A stretch of DNA of 64,000 nt from Miltoncostaea sp050249835. Its GTDB lineage: Bacteria; Actinomycetota; Thermoleophilia; Miltoncostaeales; Miltoncostaeaceae. Below the pieces are notes generated by a model that made no database searches, was not told the DNA's origin, and was given only the letters and a program-made list of their open reading frames with translations. The DNA is taken from the NCBI GenBank assembly GCA_050249835.1, contig JBFWPT010000003.1:1-64000 (forward strand), read 5' to 3'. The translations under genes and the position numbers were made by a program. Below, piece by piece: positions 9,101 through 16,272 of the stretch (its first letter is position 1; each line of letters starts with the position of its first letter).

Positions 9101-9964
9101 TTTGGGCGGGCCGCGACGGCTGTTGACCTACTCAGCCTGTACGCCCGTGGCACGGAGGAGCGGCTGTCGGGGCACCTAATCGCAAGGGCGCTGGATGCTC
9201 TGCTAGGTGCTCCGCCGGAAGAACGCGAGGCCAGCCGGTTGCAACACTATGACTTCGAGGCGCTTCTGGACTATGTGCGGCGCTCCGACGTAGACGAAGA
9301 GACTCTTGGACTGCTGGAATGGCGTCTGTTGCCAGCGCTCAGCTTTGATGCACCGAGTCCAACACTGGAGCGGCGGCTGTCAAGAGACCCCGCCTTCTTC
9401 GTTGAGGTGTTGTCATTTGCCTACCGATCGCGTGACGGCGAGGCCGCTCAACCTGAAGTGCCGGAGCATGTCTCCCGGAACGCCTATCGACTATTGAGCG
9501 AATGGTCTCATTTGCCGGGTGTGGACGAGTTCGGACAGCCCCCGAATGCGGAGGAGCTAAATCGCTGGCTCGACGAGGCCCGAGAACTTGCTCGCGACGC
9601 GCATCGTCGCGAAGTGGCCGACGTGACCATCGGGAAGCTGCTGGCCCACTCAAACTCCGGGCCTGATGAACCTTGGCCGCCCGAAGCAGTCCGGGATGCG
9701 ATTGAGCGCATGGCCAGTGCCGAGGTTGAAGATGGCTTCCGAACCGAAGTCCTCAATATGAGAGGGCCGACGACTCGGGCCCCGGGCGCGGGCGGCGACC
9801 AAGAGAGGGCCCTCGCAGGCACCTACCGTGGACAGGCGGAGGCCATCAGAGACGGCTGGCCCCGGACCGCGGCGGCACTTGCTTCGGTTGCGGCGTCCTA
9901 CGACCGGCAAGCCCGCCGCGAAGACGGAGAGGCGGAGCGCTACCGCGAAGGATTCGAGCGTTGA
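6197..9964 (+). CDS. Very large protein with nuclease-like N-terminal domain, candidate defence protein
   Basis: A 1255-aa protein. The first ~170 residues contain GVPGYDGRV (Asp59), DSVWEMG (Glu79) and KANRDY (Lys89) followed by TFVFVTPRRW and FDVDDLENAL. The D...E...K order resembles a PD-(D/E)xK-like nuclease module that I associate with large bacterial proteins of defence-type loci. From ~175 (TIEAWWDAFRRG) the chain is mostly helical, Leu/Ala/Glu-rich repeats through to the C-terminus. No P-loop GxxxxGKS was seen, so ATPase function is not supported. Third codon positions are visibly less GC-biased than in neighbouring genes, suggesting recent transfer. It is monocistronic, preceded by the inverted repeat at 6121-6148. 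Inference: phage or plasmid defence; the biochemical activity is unknown. Start ATG 6197 has a weak ribosome-binding site. Confidence 0.65.
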   Translation: MTTSRPHLADAAAIEQWADRNEARTDLPRLVRQCIQQTNDQVVALDMRGGEGTGVPGYDGRVTAMKATPFVPSGDSVWEMGAGSDPLDKANRDYRARTNDPLDVDRAQATFVFVTPRRWAGKLEWAQRRRDEGIWANVLAFDVDDLENALDQAPATHYWLSERLGLPVAGVRTIEAWWDAFRRGSQPHLTPALVLSGRADQAADLLRVLEQDTRQTNISGASPDDVLAFVAATLMTAPEPDGSSLLAKTLIVHDANALRRLEAVTELLIVVPFDETLRREARLIHSHHVILVRPDDVRADIALPHVDPEAFAAGLIDLGVPRDAALPLARAARRSIVAFQAETPALAAVRRDWSQNVSSRIARRALMLGAWNESRSGDTDVVETVLGQTYPEAREELSRLARGEDPIFASVGGTWGLVSTEEAWRFAAPQVMRADLEAVERAIQEVLGAVDPALELPPKDRWAAAIHGRIRIHSSDLRRGLASTLAVCGGPSATQAVAGVGTLGDWAAGVVAHLLRRADDDATGDLWASLTDVLPLLAEAAPAVFLEAVQLGMTARSDPLFLKLFADQEGDAFSVNSPHTGLLWALEALTWSPEYASQAIKSLARLAEIDPGGRLSNRPLASLVNVFLPWFPQTALNADRRLAVLDMLIRDHPQVAWQVMLQLLPDAHGTAFPTHKPQYRPWPRDDPKVSRDEFWTVSSETARRLLGAAESEEERWPELLAKLSHFPPPVLDMALERLDALAADADGDLRESIWSELDELVRRHRSFSEAKWALPETVLERLANTAARFRPVDPVDRQAWLFNEHFPDLPSGTKDVAARRAELESVRRKAVEDVFQAQDLAGVERLARTVKLPNCVGVAAEELQSPDLDAFAVAHLDAEDVHLIDFSVSYVRTRTRREPAWFGAVLETTKGRPVAQARAFLCQPASPELWLEVAAAGRETEKAYWDEFEPYGRGDFVFVNEAAEHLLKFGRAATAVDLLSLYARGTEERLSGHLIARALDALLGAPPEEREASRLQHYDFEALLDYVRRSDVDEETLGLLEWRLLPALSFDAPSPTLERRLSRDPAFFVEVLSFAYRSRDGEAAQPEVPEHVSRNAYRLLSEWSHLPGVDEFGQPPNAEELNRWLDEARELARDAHRREVADVTIGKLLAHSNSGPDEPWPPEAVRDAIERMASAEVEDGFRTEVLNMRGPTTRAPGAGGDQERALAGTYRGQAEAIRDGWPRTAAALASVAASYDRQARREDGEAERYREGFER

Positions 9965-10952
9965 CATCGCCGCAGCCAGGGGGCGCAACCGTCGGCCCCC
10001 GGCGCGACGGAGGGACCCGGGCGGGGTGGGTCCGGTAGATCTCCTCGAACCGTATGTGGTGTGCCGGAGGCGATCGTGCGTCCTCGGCGCGTTGACCTGT
10101 CACCGAGTAGGTGTCGGCACCGGACCGGTCCGTCGCCCTGCAGGCGTATGCCCGCCCCGCTTCAGGGCGCACGCACGGCCCGACCACGACGGGCGGGGTG
10201 CAGAGCGAAACGCAGAGGGCGGCGCGAGACACCGCCCAGCACCCAGCTCTCGTCGCACGGAAGCCCATCAGCCGAAACCCCAGATCGAGCGCCCCGACCA
10301 CTGCGCACCCGACGTCAGGACGACGGTGGCGTTGGTGAGACGTCAAACGGACCGTTGTGTTGCTGCGCCTCGGCTCTACGAACGCGCTGGGCGAGGGTCA
10401 ACCGGACGTTCGCGGGTGCGTCGTTTGCGGCGGCGCTCGCGGGTTCGGGCAGAACGCCCATGACCAGAGGGCCGACACTGCCTTCGGTCGCGCCAATCCG
10501 ACTGAGAGGAAGGGCCCTCTCACCGGGAAGGTCGAACCTGGTTGAGGCGGACGTGGACCGTGGAATCGAGGGGGCTGCCGAACTCGGCCAGTTGTCGAGG
10601 TTGTCAGCCATGTCGACCACCAAGTCCGGGACCGGGATCTCTGCGCCGCCGGCGCAGTCCTTGATCGCCTCGAAGAACTCGGTCCTCCGCGCCTACACCG
10701 CCTGAGGCTCGTTCTGGGCGGCGGCGTTGAGTCCCGCGACTGCCGCGAATCGGATCGGCGCGCGGCGTCACTGACGGACCCCTTGTCTGCACGGCGTGTC
10801 GGTGACGGACAGCGCGGCCATTCACGTTCATGCCACTGAACGCCTTCGGGACATGGTGGCGATGGCCATTGACATCTAGTGACCGCCCGCAGCAACATCC
10901 GGTGCGACGGCTGGCACGCCGACGGTGACAGTGAAGCGAGTGGAAGGCCAGG
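9965..10952. other. Non-coding or decayed stretch
   Basis: No intact gene is supported. On the minus strand, about 10690 down to 10315, a frame begins protein-like (RRTEFFEAIKDCAGG, PDLVVDMADNLDNWP) after a stop and then turns compositionally random. It lacks a good start and may be a gene remnant. The other long frames are Arg/Pro-rich shadows. Confidence 0.35.
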
Positions 10953-11441
10953 ATGTCCAAGAGCGATGAGGTCTACCAGCGAGTGAAGGAGCTGCAGGCT
11001 CAGAATCCGGAGAAGAGCCGCCCCAAGGTCTTCGAGATGGTGCAGGCGGAGTCCGGCATGAACGTGGCCGCAGTCTCCGCGAACTTCTACCGGGCGCAGC
11101 GTTCCGACCCGTCCTCGTCGACGTCCCGCGTCGGCAAGGACGCACCCGCGACGGCAGCCGCATCGAAGCCGGCTGCCGCCAAGGCCTCCGCTTCGAAGAC
11201 GCCTGCGCTCAAGGCGTCGAAGGCGAAGGCATCGAGGTCGTCCCGCAAGGACGCGGCCCGCAAGCCGGCTGCCAGTGCAGCGCCGGCTCGCCGCTCGAGC
11301 TGGACCCGCGCCGCGTCGGCGGCTCCGGTAGATGAGGCTCTGCGGACCCTGTCGGGTCTCGTGGACGAGAACACCCAGCTGAAGGCTCGCGTCAGCGAGC
11401 TCGAGGCGACCCTCGAGCGGGTCAGGGGCGCCGTCAACTAG
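10953..11441 (+). CDS. Histone-like Lys/Ala-rich DNA-binding protein with C-terminal coiled coil
   Basis: A 162-aa protein starting at ATG 10953 with GGAAGG seven bases upstream. Residues 1-50 form a compact helical domain (SKSDEVYQRVKELQAQNPEK ... SGMNVAAVSANFYRA) resembling a small helix-turn-helix. Residues ~58-115 are a low-complexity Lys/Ala/Ser tail like histone H1 or actinobacterial histone-like proteins, suited to non-specific DNA binding. Residues ~125-160 form a predicted coiled coil (LVDENTQLKARVSELEATLERV) for dimerisation. Inference: nucleoid-associated or silencing protein of the island. It stands alone and is followed by a strong hairpin. Confidence 0.65.
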   Translation: MSKSDEVYQRVKELQAQNPEKSRPKVFEMVQAESGMNVAAVSANFYRAQRSDPSSSTSRVGKDAPATAAASKPAAAKASASKTPALKASKAKASRSSRKDAARKPAASAAPARRSSWTRAASAAPVDEALRTLSGLVDENTQLKARVSELEATLERVRGAVN

Positions 11442-11463
11442 CGCCGCCCGTCAGGTGGGGCCG

Positions 11464-11501
11464 GGTTCAGGCGCCGGCGGTTCGGTTCCGGCGTCTGAAC
11501 C
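11464..11501 (+). terminator. Terminator hairpin after the histone-like gene
   Basis: GGTTCAGGCGCCGG (11464-11477) pairs with CCGGCGTCTGAACC (11488-11501) apart from one G-T pair, with a 10-nt loop. It lies 22 bp after the stop codon. Confidence 0.65.
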
Positions 11502-12065
11502 GCCTGCCTACGGCCCGGTCAAGCCGCGCGCGCAGCGCTTAGGCACGGCGGGCGCGGACCCTGGCGGCGTGGCCGATCGCGCCGGGCTTGACCCGCGGCC
11601 AATCGCAGCGGCCATTTCGGTGGGAGCCGGCAGAGCCGGGAGCTCGGTTCGCGGTGCTGGCCGGCGAGGACGCCGTCCCCGGGGCGCGCGGGACTATCGC
11701 CGTGTGGAGCCGCGCGGACTCGGTCTCCCCATCCCCGGGTGGGCACGCAAGGTGGGCACCCGCTTAGGACGGCGCCCGCGGTGTCGGCGGCGCCTGCTTA
11801 GGAGCTCAGACCGGAGGCGAGGCCCTCGCGCCCCGCGACGCCAGCCCGGTGACGGCGACCGCCGCAAGACGAGGACGCCGAGGACCACAACCGCCAGCAT
11901 CATTATCGCTATCCGGCGAGCCAGCCGCTGCCCGACAGCTCCAGCAGTCCGAACATCTCGAGGTGGCCGCTCATGCCTTCGGCCAGGAGTCCAGGGTCGC
12001 CGGGATCGGATCGCCCGCCCGTCGGCCCGGCGGTCATGACCTCGCCGGGAGGGGAGGTGAATGGG

Positions 12066-12311
12066 ATGGGTGCGGCGATTCCGGTTGTGCCTGGGGTCCT
12101 TTCCGTCCTGCCTCCACCACCGGCGCCGCGGCAGCTCAATCGGGTGGTGTTCGCGGGTCTCGGCGTCCAGGGTCGTAGAACAGCCTCGCTGCTCGGGCGT
12201 GAGGGTGGCATCGCTGTGTGCGCATCTCGAGCCACATGGTCTGACGAGGTCCGCGAGCGCGTCGGACGGCTCGTGGACAGCGATATCAGCGAGGCGGCTG
12301 CCAGCCGTTAG
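12066..12311 (+). CDS. Possible small protein of 81 residues
   Basis: ATG 12066 is preceded by GGGGAGGTGA, an almost ideal ribosome-binding site at 7-nt spacing. The protein starts MGAAIPVVPGVLSVLPPPP and continues with RVVFAGLGVQGRRTASLLG and a charged, helical end (SDEVRERVGRLVDSDISEAA). No family is recognised. It ends four bases into the convergent truncated HNH gene. The interval 11502-12065 before it has no supported gene. A minus-strand hydrophobic stretch (RRIAIMMLAVVVLGVLVLR, about 11870-11925) may be a membrane-protein remnant. Confidence 0.35.
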   Translation: MGAAIPVVPGVLSVLPPPPAPRQLNRVVFAGLGVQGRRTASLLGREGGIAVCASRATWSDEVRERVGRLVDSDISEAAASR

Positions 12312-12670
12312 CCCTCCAGGGCGCGGGTCAGCGCGGCCCGCCTGGCGTCGGTGACGCTGAGCCCGTACTTGGACTTGATCGAGGTCCACTCCTCGGCGTA
12401 GGTGGCGCGGGAAGACTCCGCGGGCGGCATCCACGCCTCCCGCCCCTTGTCGGCCTTCTGGCGGTTCAGCCCGGCCTTCACCGCGAGCAGGTTCGCCGGG
12501 TCGTTGGCGAAAGCCTCGCGCCGGTCGCAGTCCCAGCCGTTGGCGCCGGAGCGCCAAGCCAAGGCGAGAGGGCCGATGTGGTCGACACACGGCGCGCGGG
12601 CGGCGACCCGACACGCTACGACCGTGCCGACCTGCAGCACGTCCACGTCACGGGGTGCGATCCCCGGCAC
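12308..12670 (-). CDS. Truncated HNH-type nuclease (DUF1524 family C-terminal part)
   Basis: About 120 residues. The C-terminal two thirds match the typical DUF1524 pattern: VDHIGPLALAWRSGA (metal-binding DH), W, REAFANDPANLLAV, NRQKADKGREAWMPP, YAEEW and KYGLSVTDARRAALTRAL. The family normally has a longer N-terminal region with a conserved GCDTR motif, missing here. The start (GTG 12670) falls right after the hairpin that ends the upstream gene. The first ~28 residues look unrelated. I infer a 5'-truncated copy, probably inactive or with altered specificity. Confidence 0.5.
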   Translation of the reverse strand: MPGIAPRDVDVLQVGTVVACRVAARAPCVDHIGPLALAWRSGANGWDCDRREAFANDPANLLAVKAGLNRQKADKGREAWMPPAESSRATYAEEWTSIKSKYGLSVTDARRAALTRALEG

Positions 12671-12673
12671 GGC

Positions 12674-12699
12674 GGGAGGGGCTCCAGGGAGCCCCTCCC
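12674..12699 (-). terminator. Terminator hairpin between the membrane-protein gene and the HNH gene
   Basis: GGGAGGGGCTC (12674-12684) and GAGCCCCTCCC (12689-12699) form a perfect 11-bp stem with loop CAGG. It lies 25 bp past the stop of the minus-strand membrane-protein gene. No T-tract follows. Confidence 0.65.
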
Positions 12700-12723
12700 G
12701 GTACCGTCGACATGCGTGGATGG

Positions 12724-13641
12724 TCAGTCCTCGTGGACCAGGTTCACCTCCTCCAGCGCGTGGGGGACGCCGAGCCGCTCAGCCACGAGCGCCCTCACGG
12801 ACTCGAAGTCCATCGGCTCGGCGTCCCGCGTGGCGTCGTCGTCCGCCGCCTTCTGCATGACCTCGACGGTGGTGGCGTTGATCGGGCCGACGAGGGCGGC
12901 GCGCTGCTGGCCGACCAGCCGGGTCAGCGACTCGACCCGCTCGACCAGCTGCGCCTCACGCCGCTCCAGCCCCTTCAGGGTGGTCTCCATCCCCGACCCG
13001 ACGGCGTCCGCCATGGCGAGCACCCAGACCCCGTACGTGATGACGGCCAGGGACACGGCGGAGACGAACACGGCGGCCATCACCGGGGACGGCACCCACT
13101 CGCCCGAGTCGAAAAACACCCACCTGGGGTACGTGGCGAGGGCGGCGACGACGAGGCCGACGACCATCAGGGTCAGCGTGGTCCGGTTGAGCTTGCGGAT
13201 CGAGTTGCGCATCGTGGTGCCGATTGCCGCGATCGCCAGGACTTCCAAGGCGATCAGCGCCGAGGCGAGCAGGTACGCCTCGCTCTCCGTGAAGCCCAGG
13301 CCGAGGATCACCTGGTACATCAGCAGGTAGTTGGTCACTGCCACGACCGCGGAGATGACCCACACCCACACCTTGCTGAGCCGGTGGTGGGCGTCGGGGA
13401 TCGGGTTGACCGCCAGGTTGAGCTTGGCGGTGACGATCATCTGCTGGACCTGGTGGAGCTGGCGGAACGCCAGCTTGAGGGCGGCCTCGCCCTTGAGGTT
13501 GGCGGTGATCGCCTCCCCCATCAGGCCGTGACAGATGTTGACGAACCGGTTGAGGATGAGCAGAAAGGCCGTCGTGAAGCGGCAGGTCTTGTCGTCGCCG
13601 TCGGGGGCGGCGGCCCCCACGGTGGGGTTCTGGGTACTCAT
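12724..13641 (-). CDS. Four-helix membrane protein of unknown function
   Basis: A 305-aa protein. A polar N-terminus with one possible amphipathic helix (FLLILNRFVNICHGLMGEAI, about 27-46) is followed by about four hydrophobic segments between residues 90 and 215 (VWVWVISAVVAVTNYLLMY, YLLASALIALEVLAIAAIG, LTLMVVGLVVAALA, VMAAVFVSAVSLAVITYGVW). The cytoplasmic tail (~225-305) looks coiled-coil and acidic (RREAQLVERVESLTRLV). No enzyme motif was seen. It starts 19 bp after the lipoprotein gene in the same operon, so the two may act together at the membrane. No family is recognised. Confidence 0.6.
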   Translation of the reverse strand: MSTQNPTVGAAAPDGDDKTCRFTTAFLLILNRFVNICHGLMGEAITANLKGEAALKLAFRQLHQVQQMIVTAKLNLAVNPIPDAHHRLSKVWVWVISAVVAVTNYLLMYQVILGLGFTESEAYLLASALIALEVLAIAAIGTTMRNSIRKLNRTTLTLMVVGLVVAALATYPRWVFFDSGEWVPSPVMAAVFVSAVSLAVITYGVWVLAMADAVGSGMETTLKGLERREAQLVERVESLTRLVGQQRAALVGPINATTVEVMQKAADDDATRDAEPMDFESVRALVAERLGVPHALEEVNLVHED

Positions 13642-13660
13642 GGCGAGTTCGAACTCCCTT

Positions 13661-14551
13661 CTACGGGGTGGGGTTGGACGGGCGGAGCAGTTTCAGAACG
13701 GCCTCGGGCGAGGCGTACGCGGCGTCGATGAACTCGACGCTCACCCCGCTCGTGGCCAGGTAGGAGGCGGCCCGGTCGCGCAGCAGGCGATCGCCACCTG
13801 CCGATCCGGCCTGGTAGATCCAGATGAGCCGCGCGCCGGCGAGGTTCGGGTGGAGGCCCCCCGCCGGCAGCGGGGTGTCGAGCGGGACGGAGCTGAGGAT
13901 GATCTCCTTCGCGGCTGGTCCCGGGTTGAGGCGAAAGAACTCGTCGCCGAGGGTGAGGATCCGCTCCAGGTGCGGCTCCTCGACGGCGCCGAGGGTGGAG
14001 CCCGACGCGAGCTCGGCGGAGCCGGCGTCGATCGTGGTGAGCGCTGAGGCCGTCGCGGCGTCGCGGGCGCGCTTGCAGGCCGCTTTCCCGGCCACCTCGA
14101 TCGAGTCGAGCTTCCCGCGGCGCTCCTCCTCCTTGATGTGGTTCGGTGCCTTGTCGGGCGCCTGCTCGGTGTAGACCGGCCGCGCCGGGTCGGTGTGGAC
14201 GCTGAGGGTGGTGCCGTAGCCGCCGGTGGGGAGGGGACCGACGACGCTGATGCCCTGGTTCGGTGCCGCCAACAGGCGAAGCAGCGCTCCGATCCGGATC
14301 GCCTCCAGACGCCGGCTGTCGGCGCTCCTCGTGGGGTTGGTGCTGAGGAGGGTGGTCGCACCCTCCTCGTCGGGACATGTGAAGCGGGTCAGTGCGGTGG
14401 TGGTCGGGTCGCAATCGGGCTCGCCCGCGACGCAGGCGAACGACTGGACCTGCTCGCCGCCGGCGCCCGAGTTGTCGGTACAGCCCGCAGCGAGGCCGCC
14501 GCCGATGAGGAGGAGTGCCGCTGAGAGCCGCAGCTTCTTCGTCGCCTTCAT
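13661..14551 (-). CDS. Lipoprotein of unknown function
   Basis: A 296-aa protein with a signal sequence ending in the lipobox LAAGC (Cys24). Residues ~75-130 and 190-290 have alternating strands and helices. Segments such as LDSIEVAGKAACKRARDAATASAL, KEIILSSVPLDTPLP and GARLIWIYQAGSAGG suggest an alpha/beta fold of the type seen in VWA-like proteins, but the full DxSxS metal site is not visible. It is the first gene of the operon with the membrane protein downstream. A candidate promoter lies about 100 bp upstream. The function is unknown; an envelope role is inferred from lipidation. Confidence 0.6.
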   Translation of the reverse strand: MKATKKLRLSAALLLIGGGLAAGCTDNSGAGGEQVQSFACVAGEPDCDPTTTALTRFTCPDEEGATTLLSTNPTRSADSRRLEAIRIGALLRLLAAPNQGISVVGPLPTGGYGTTLSVHTDPARPVYTEQAPDKAPNHIKEEERRGKLDSIEVAGKAACKRARDAATASALTTIDAGSAELASGSTLGAVEEPHLERILTLGDEFFRLNPGPAAKEIILSSVPLDTPLPAGGLHPNLAGARLIWIYQAGSAGGDRLLRDRAASYLATSGVSVEFIDAAYASPEAVLKLLRPSNPTP

Positions 14552-14646
14552 CTTGCGCCACCTCCGTTCCGATGAGTGGGAGGACTTCAGCCCGGCCGCG
14601 TCGAAGCTGTCAGCGGAGCCGGTGTGAGCGGGTGGGTGGACCGGGC

Positions 14647-14675
14647 ACGGTACATGCCCCTGGTGGCGCTGTCAC
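14647..14675 (-). promoter_or_regulatory. Candidate promoter of the lipoprotein-membrane protein operon
   Basis: On the minus strand GTGACA (14675-14670) and TACCGT (14652-14647) are separated by 17 bp, fitting -35/-10 spacing and the actinobacterial TAnnnT -10. The start codon lies about 95 bp downstream. Confidence 0.4.
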
Positions 14676-14839
14676 TAGCCCAGATCGCTGATGGGGAGTA
14701 GGATCACGCCTCTCACCGAGATCGGCACTGACACGGAGGTGGGAGGGCGCGACACCCCCGTGCAAACCGGTTGTGGGAGGGGCGGCAGTCGGGGTCGGCT
14801 GTGCGACGACACGGTCATCACTGGCGTGTCAGTCGCAGA

Positions 14840-14970
14840 GGGCCGGGGTCGCCGGGGGGGGACCCCGATAGCCGGTCCGTTCCGGCGGATGTCAGTCGCC
14901 GGGTGGGCGACCCCCCGTCGCCGGCGCGCGAGGACGGCCCGGCAGGTGGGTCACGGGGTGGGGAACCCCG
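14840..14970. other. Cluster of three GC-rich hairpins in a non-coding stretch
   Basis: GGGGTC...GACCCC (about 14845-14866), GTCGCCGGGTGGGCGAC (about 14894-14910) and CGGGGT...ACCCCG (about 14954-14970) lie in tandem. The whole interval 14676-15146 lacks a supported gene. The direct repeat GTCAGTCGC occurs at 14829 and 14891. It could be an RNA, a protein-binding array or simply GC-rich spacer. Confidence 0.3.
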
Positions 14971-15146
14971 GTCGGGCGGCGCCGGATCCGGTCCCTGGAG
15001 GGGGGTCGGTCACCTGAGCATGACGCCGGCGACTTTCACACCCTGGTCACATTTCCCGGTCCCGACGGGCGCTTAGGTCTGCGCCGGCCGACCGGGACCG
15101 GCGCACCGTAGCCGATCCGGGATGCCGGGCGCCACCCTCCGCGGAT

Positions 15147-15263
15147 CTAGCCGGCCGAGAAGCGGTTGGTGATCGAAAGCCGCCGGTCGCGGCCGAAGCC
15201 CTTCGCGGAGATCTTGGTGCCGAGCTGGGACTGGCGGCGCTTGTGCTCGGCGCCATCGATCAT
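15147..15263 (-). pseudogene. C-terminal fragment resembling NAD+ synthetase (NadE)
   Basis: A 38-codon piece reads AEHKRRQ, then GTKISAKGFGRDRRL and ITNRF before the stop. This is the characteristic end of bacterial NadE, where KRRQ, KIS, AFGRDRRLPITNR are conserved. Nothing upstream in the frame matches the synthetase domain. A different protein-like piece (GMREIFDRGISNLATAQRV) sits in another frame just upstream. It is a gene fragment carried in the island, not a functional enzyme. Confidence 0.45.
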
Positions 15264-15460
15264 CCGGGAACCCGCTGCGCCGTCGCCAGGTTCGAGATCC
15301 CACGGTCGAAGATCTCCCGCATGCCGGAGGCCGCCGTCCATTTAGCGGGCGAGGATCACGTCGAGGGTCGTCGGGCAGCAGGTCGTCGTCGTGCTCGTCG
15401 GGCGCGAGCTCGGCCGAGGGGCGCGGCTGATCATTCGTTCGGAGATCACCGGCTCATCGG

Positions 15461-15882
15461 CCATCGCGCTCACCCTCCGGGCGAGGCCGTACACCAAGCG
15501 GCCCTCCACAGTCGCGGCTACGGGGCAGCGTCATCGGGATGCCCTTGATCGGGGCGTGGCCGCCGGCGGGGTCGCTTAGAGGTCGCGTAGCCGACCGAGT
15601 TCTCGGGCTTGTTGCCACAGGCGAGTAGTAGCCGGACGTCCTTATCGGAGATCTCAATCACCAGCACGCTGCGCAGCCTCGCCAGGACGTTCTCGGCGGC
15701 GACCCCGTCGCGCTCGGGTGCAGTTCGGCGGGGGCGAGGCGCTCGATCAGGTTCCTGATGTCGACGTACATGCTGGTCAACTGGGTCGGGACGCGCCCCC
15801 GCATGAGCGGCGGCTCCGCGGGACTCACGGCTACCAGCCGACGCGGACGTGCCAGGAGAGGGTCGGCCCACAGCGGCAGCAT
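15461..15882 (-). pseudogene. Frameshifted gene of unknown family
   Basis: It starts at ATG 15882 with GGCGGG upstream. The text MLPLWADPLLARPRRL ... LTSMYVDIRNLIERLAPAEL is protein-like, then continues only after a frame change as DGVAAENVLARLRSVLVIEI and DVRLLLACGNKPENSVGYAT. A second frame change leads to the end (LPRSRDCGGPLGVRPRPEGE). At least two indels are needed to join it. It sits 14 bp after the previous decayed gene, so the two were once an operon. The function is unknown. Confidence 0.4.
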
Positions 15883-15896
15883 CCCGCCGGCCACGG

Positions 15897-16101
15897 TTAG
15901 CTGGTCGTCTCCGCGATCCAGTCCTGGATGGCGGAGACCGTCGCGCCCGGATGTTCGGACCAGGACCGTTAGGGGCGGGTCGAACGGCTCGACGGTGCCG
16001 GCGTGGTGCGGCGCCACCTGACCGACAGCGGCGGAGATCTCGAACCCGTCCGGCAAGCCGATAGCGGCCAGGTCGCGGGTGATCTGCTCGGCGACGTTCA
16101 C
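15897..16101 (-). pseudogene. Small frameshifted gene of unknown family
   Basis: ATG 16101 begins MNVAEQITRDLAAIGLPDGF ... GTVEPFDPPLTVLV. The natural continuation EHPGATVSAIQDWIAETTS-stop is in the next frame, after an in-frame TAA is bypassed, so a single indel near 15950-15970 separates the halves. The intact product would be about 68 residues. It is a neighbour of the other decayed minus-strand gene. Confidence 0.35.
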
Positions 16102-16272
16102 CCGGCCTCCGTGAGTGCGGCCGCCTGCGCGCCCCTGCGCCGCAGTCCGTGGGGACTGGCGGTAAGCGGCGATCTTCCTGCCCGGCCCCGACTGGCGGCG
16201 GGTGGATCCGATCGCCGCTTCGGCTCCGGTCCGGGATGTACGCTCGCGCGACTGGCAGCGAGGGGGCGTGCG

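Noticed and set aside
16003..16272. N-terminal extension of the 767-aa protein to 16003
   Set aside because: The added 90 residues are Arg/Gly/Pro-rich, and ATG 16273 has a good ribosome-binding site.
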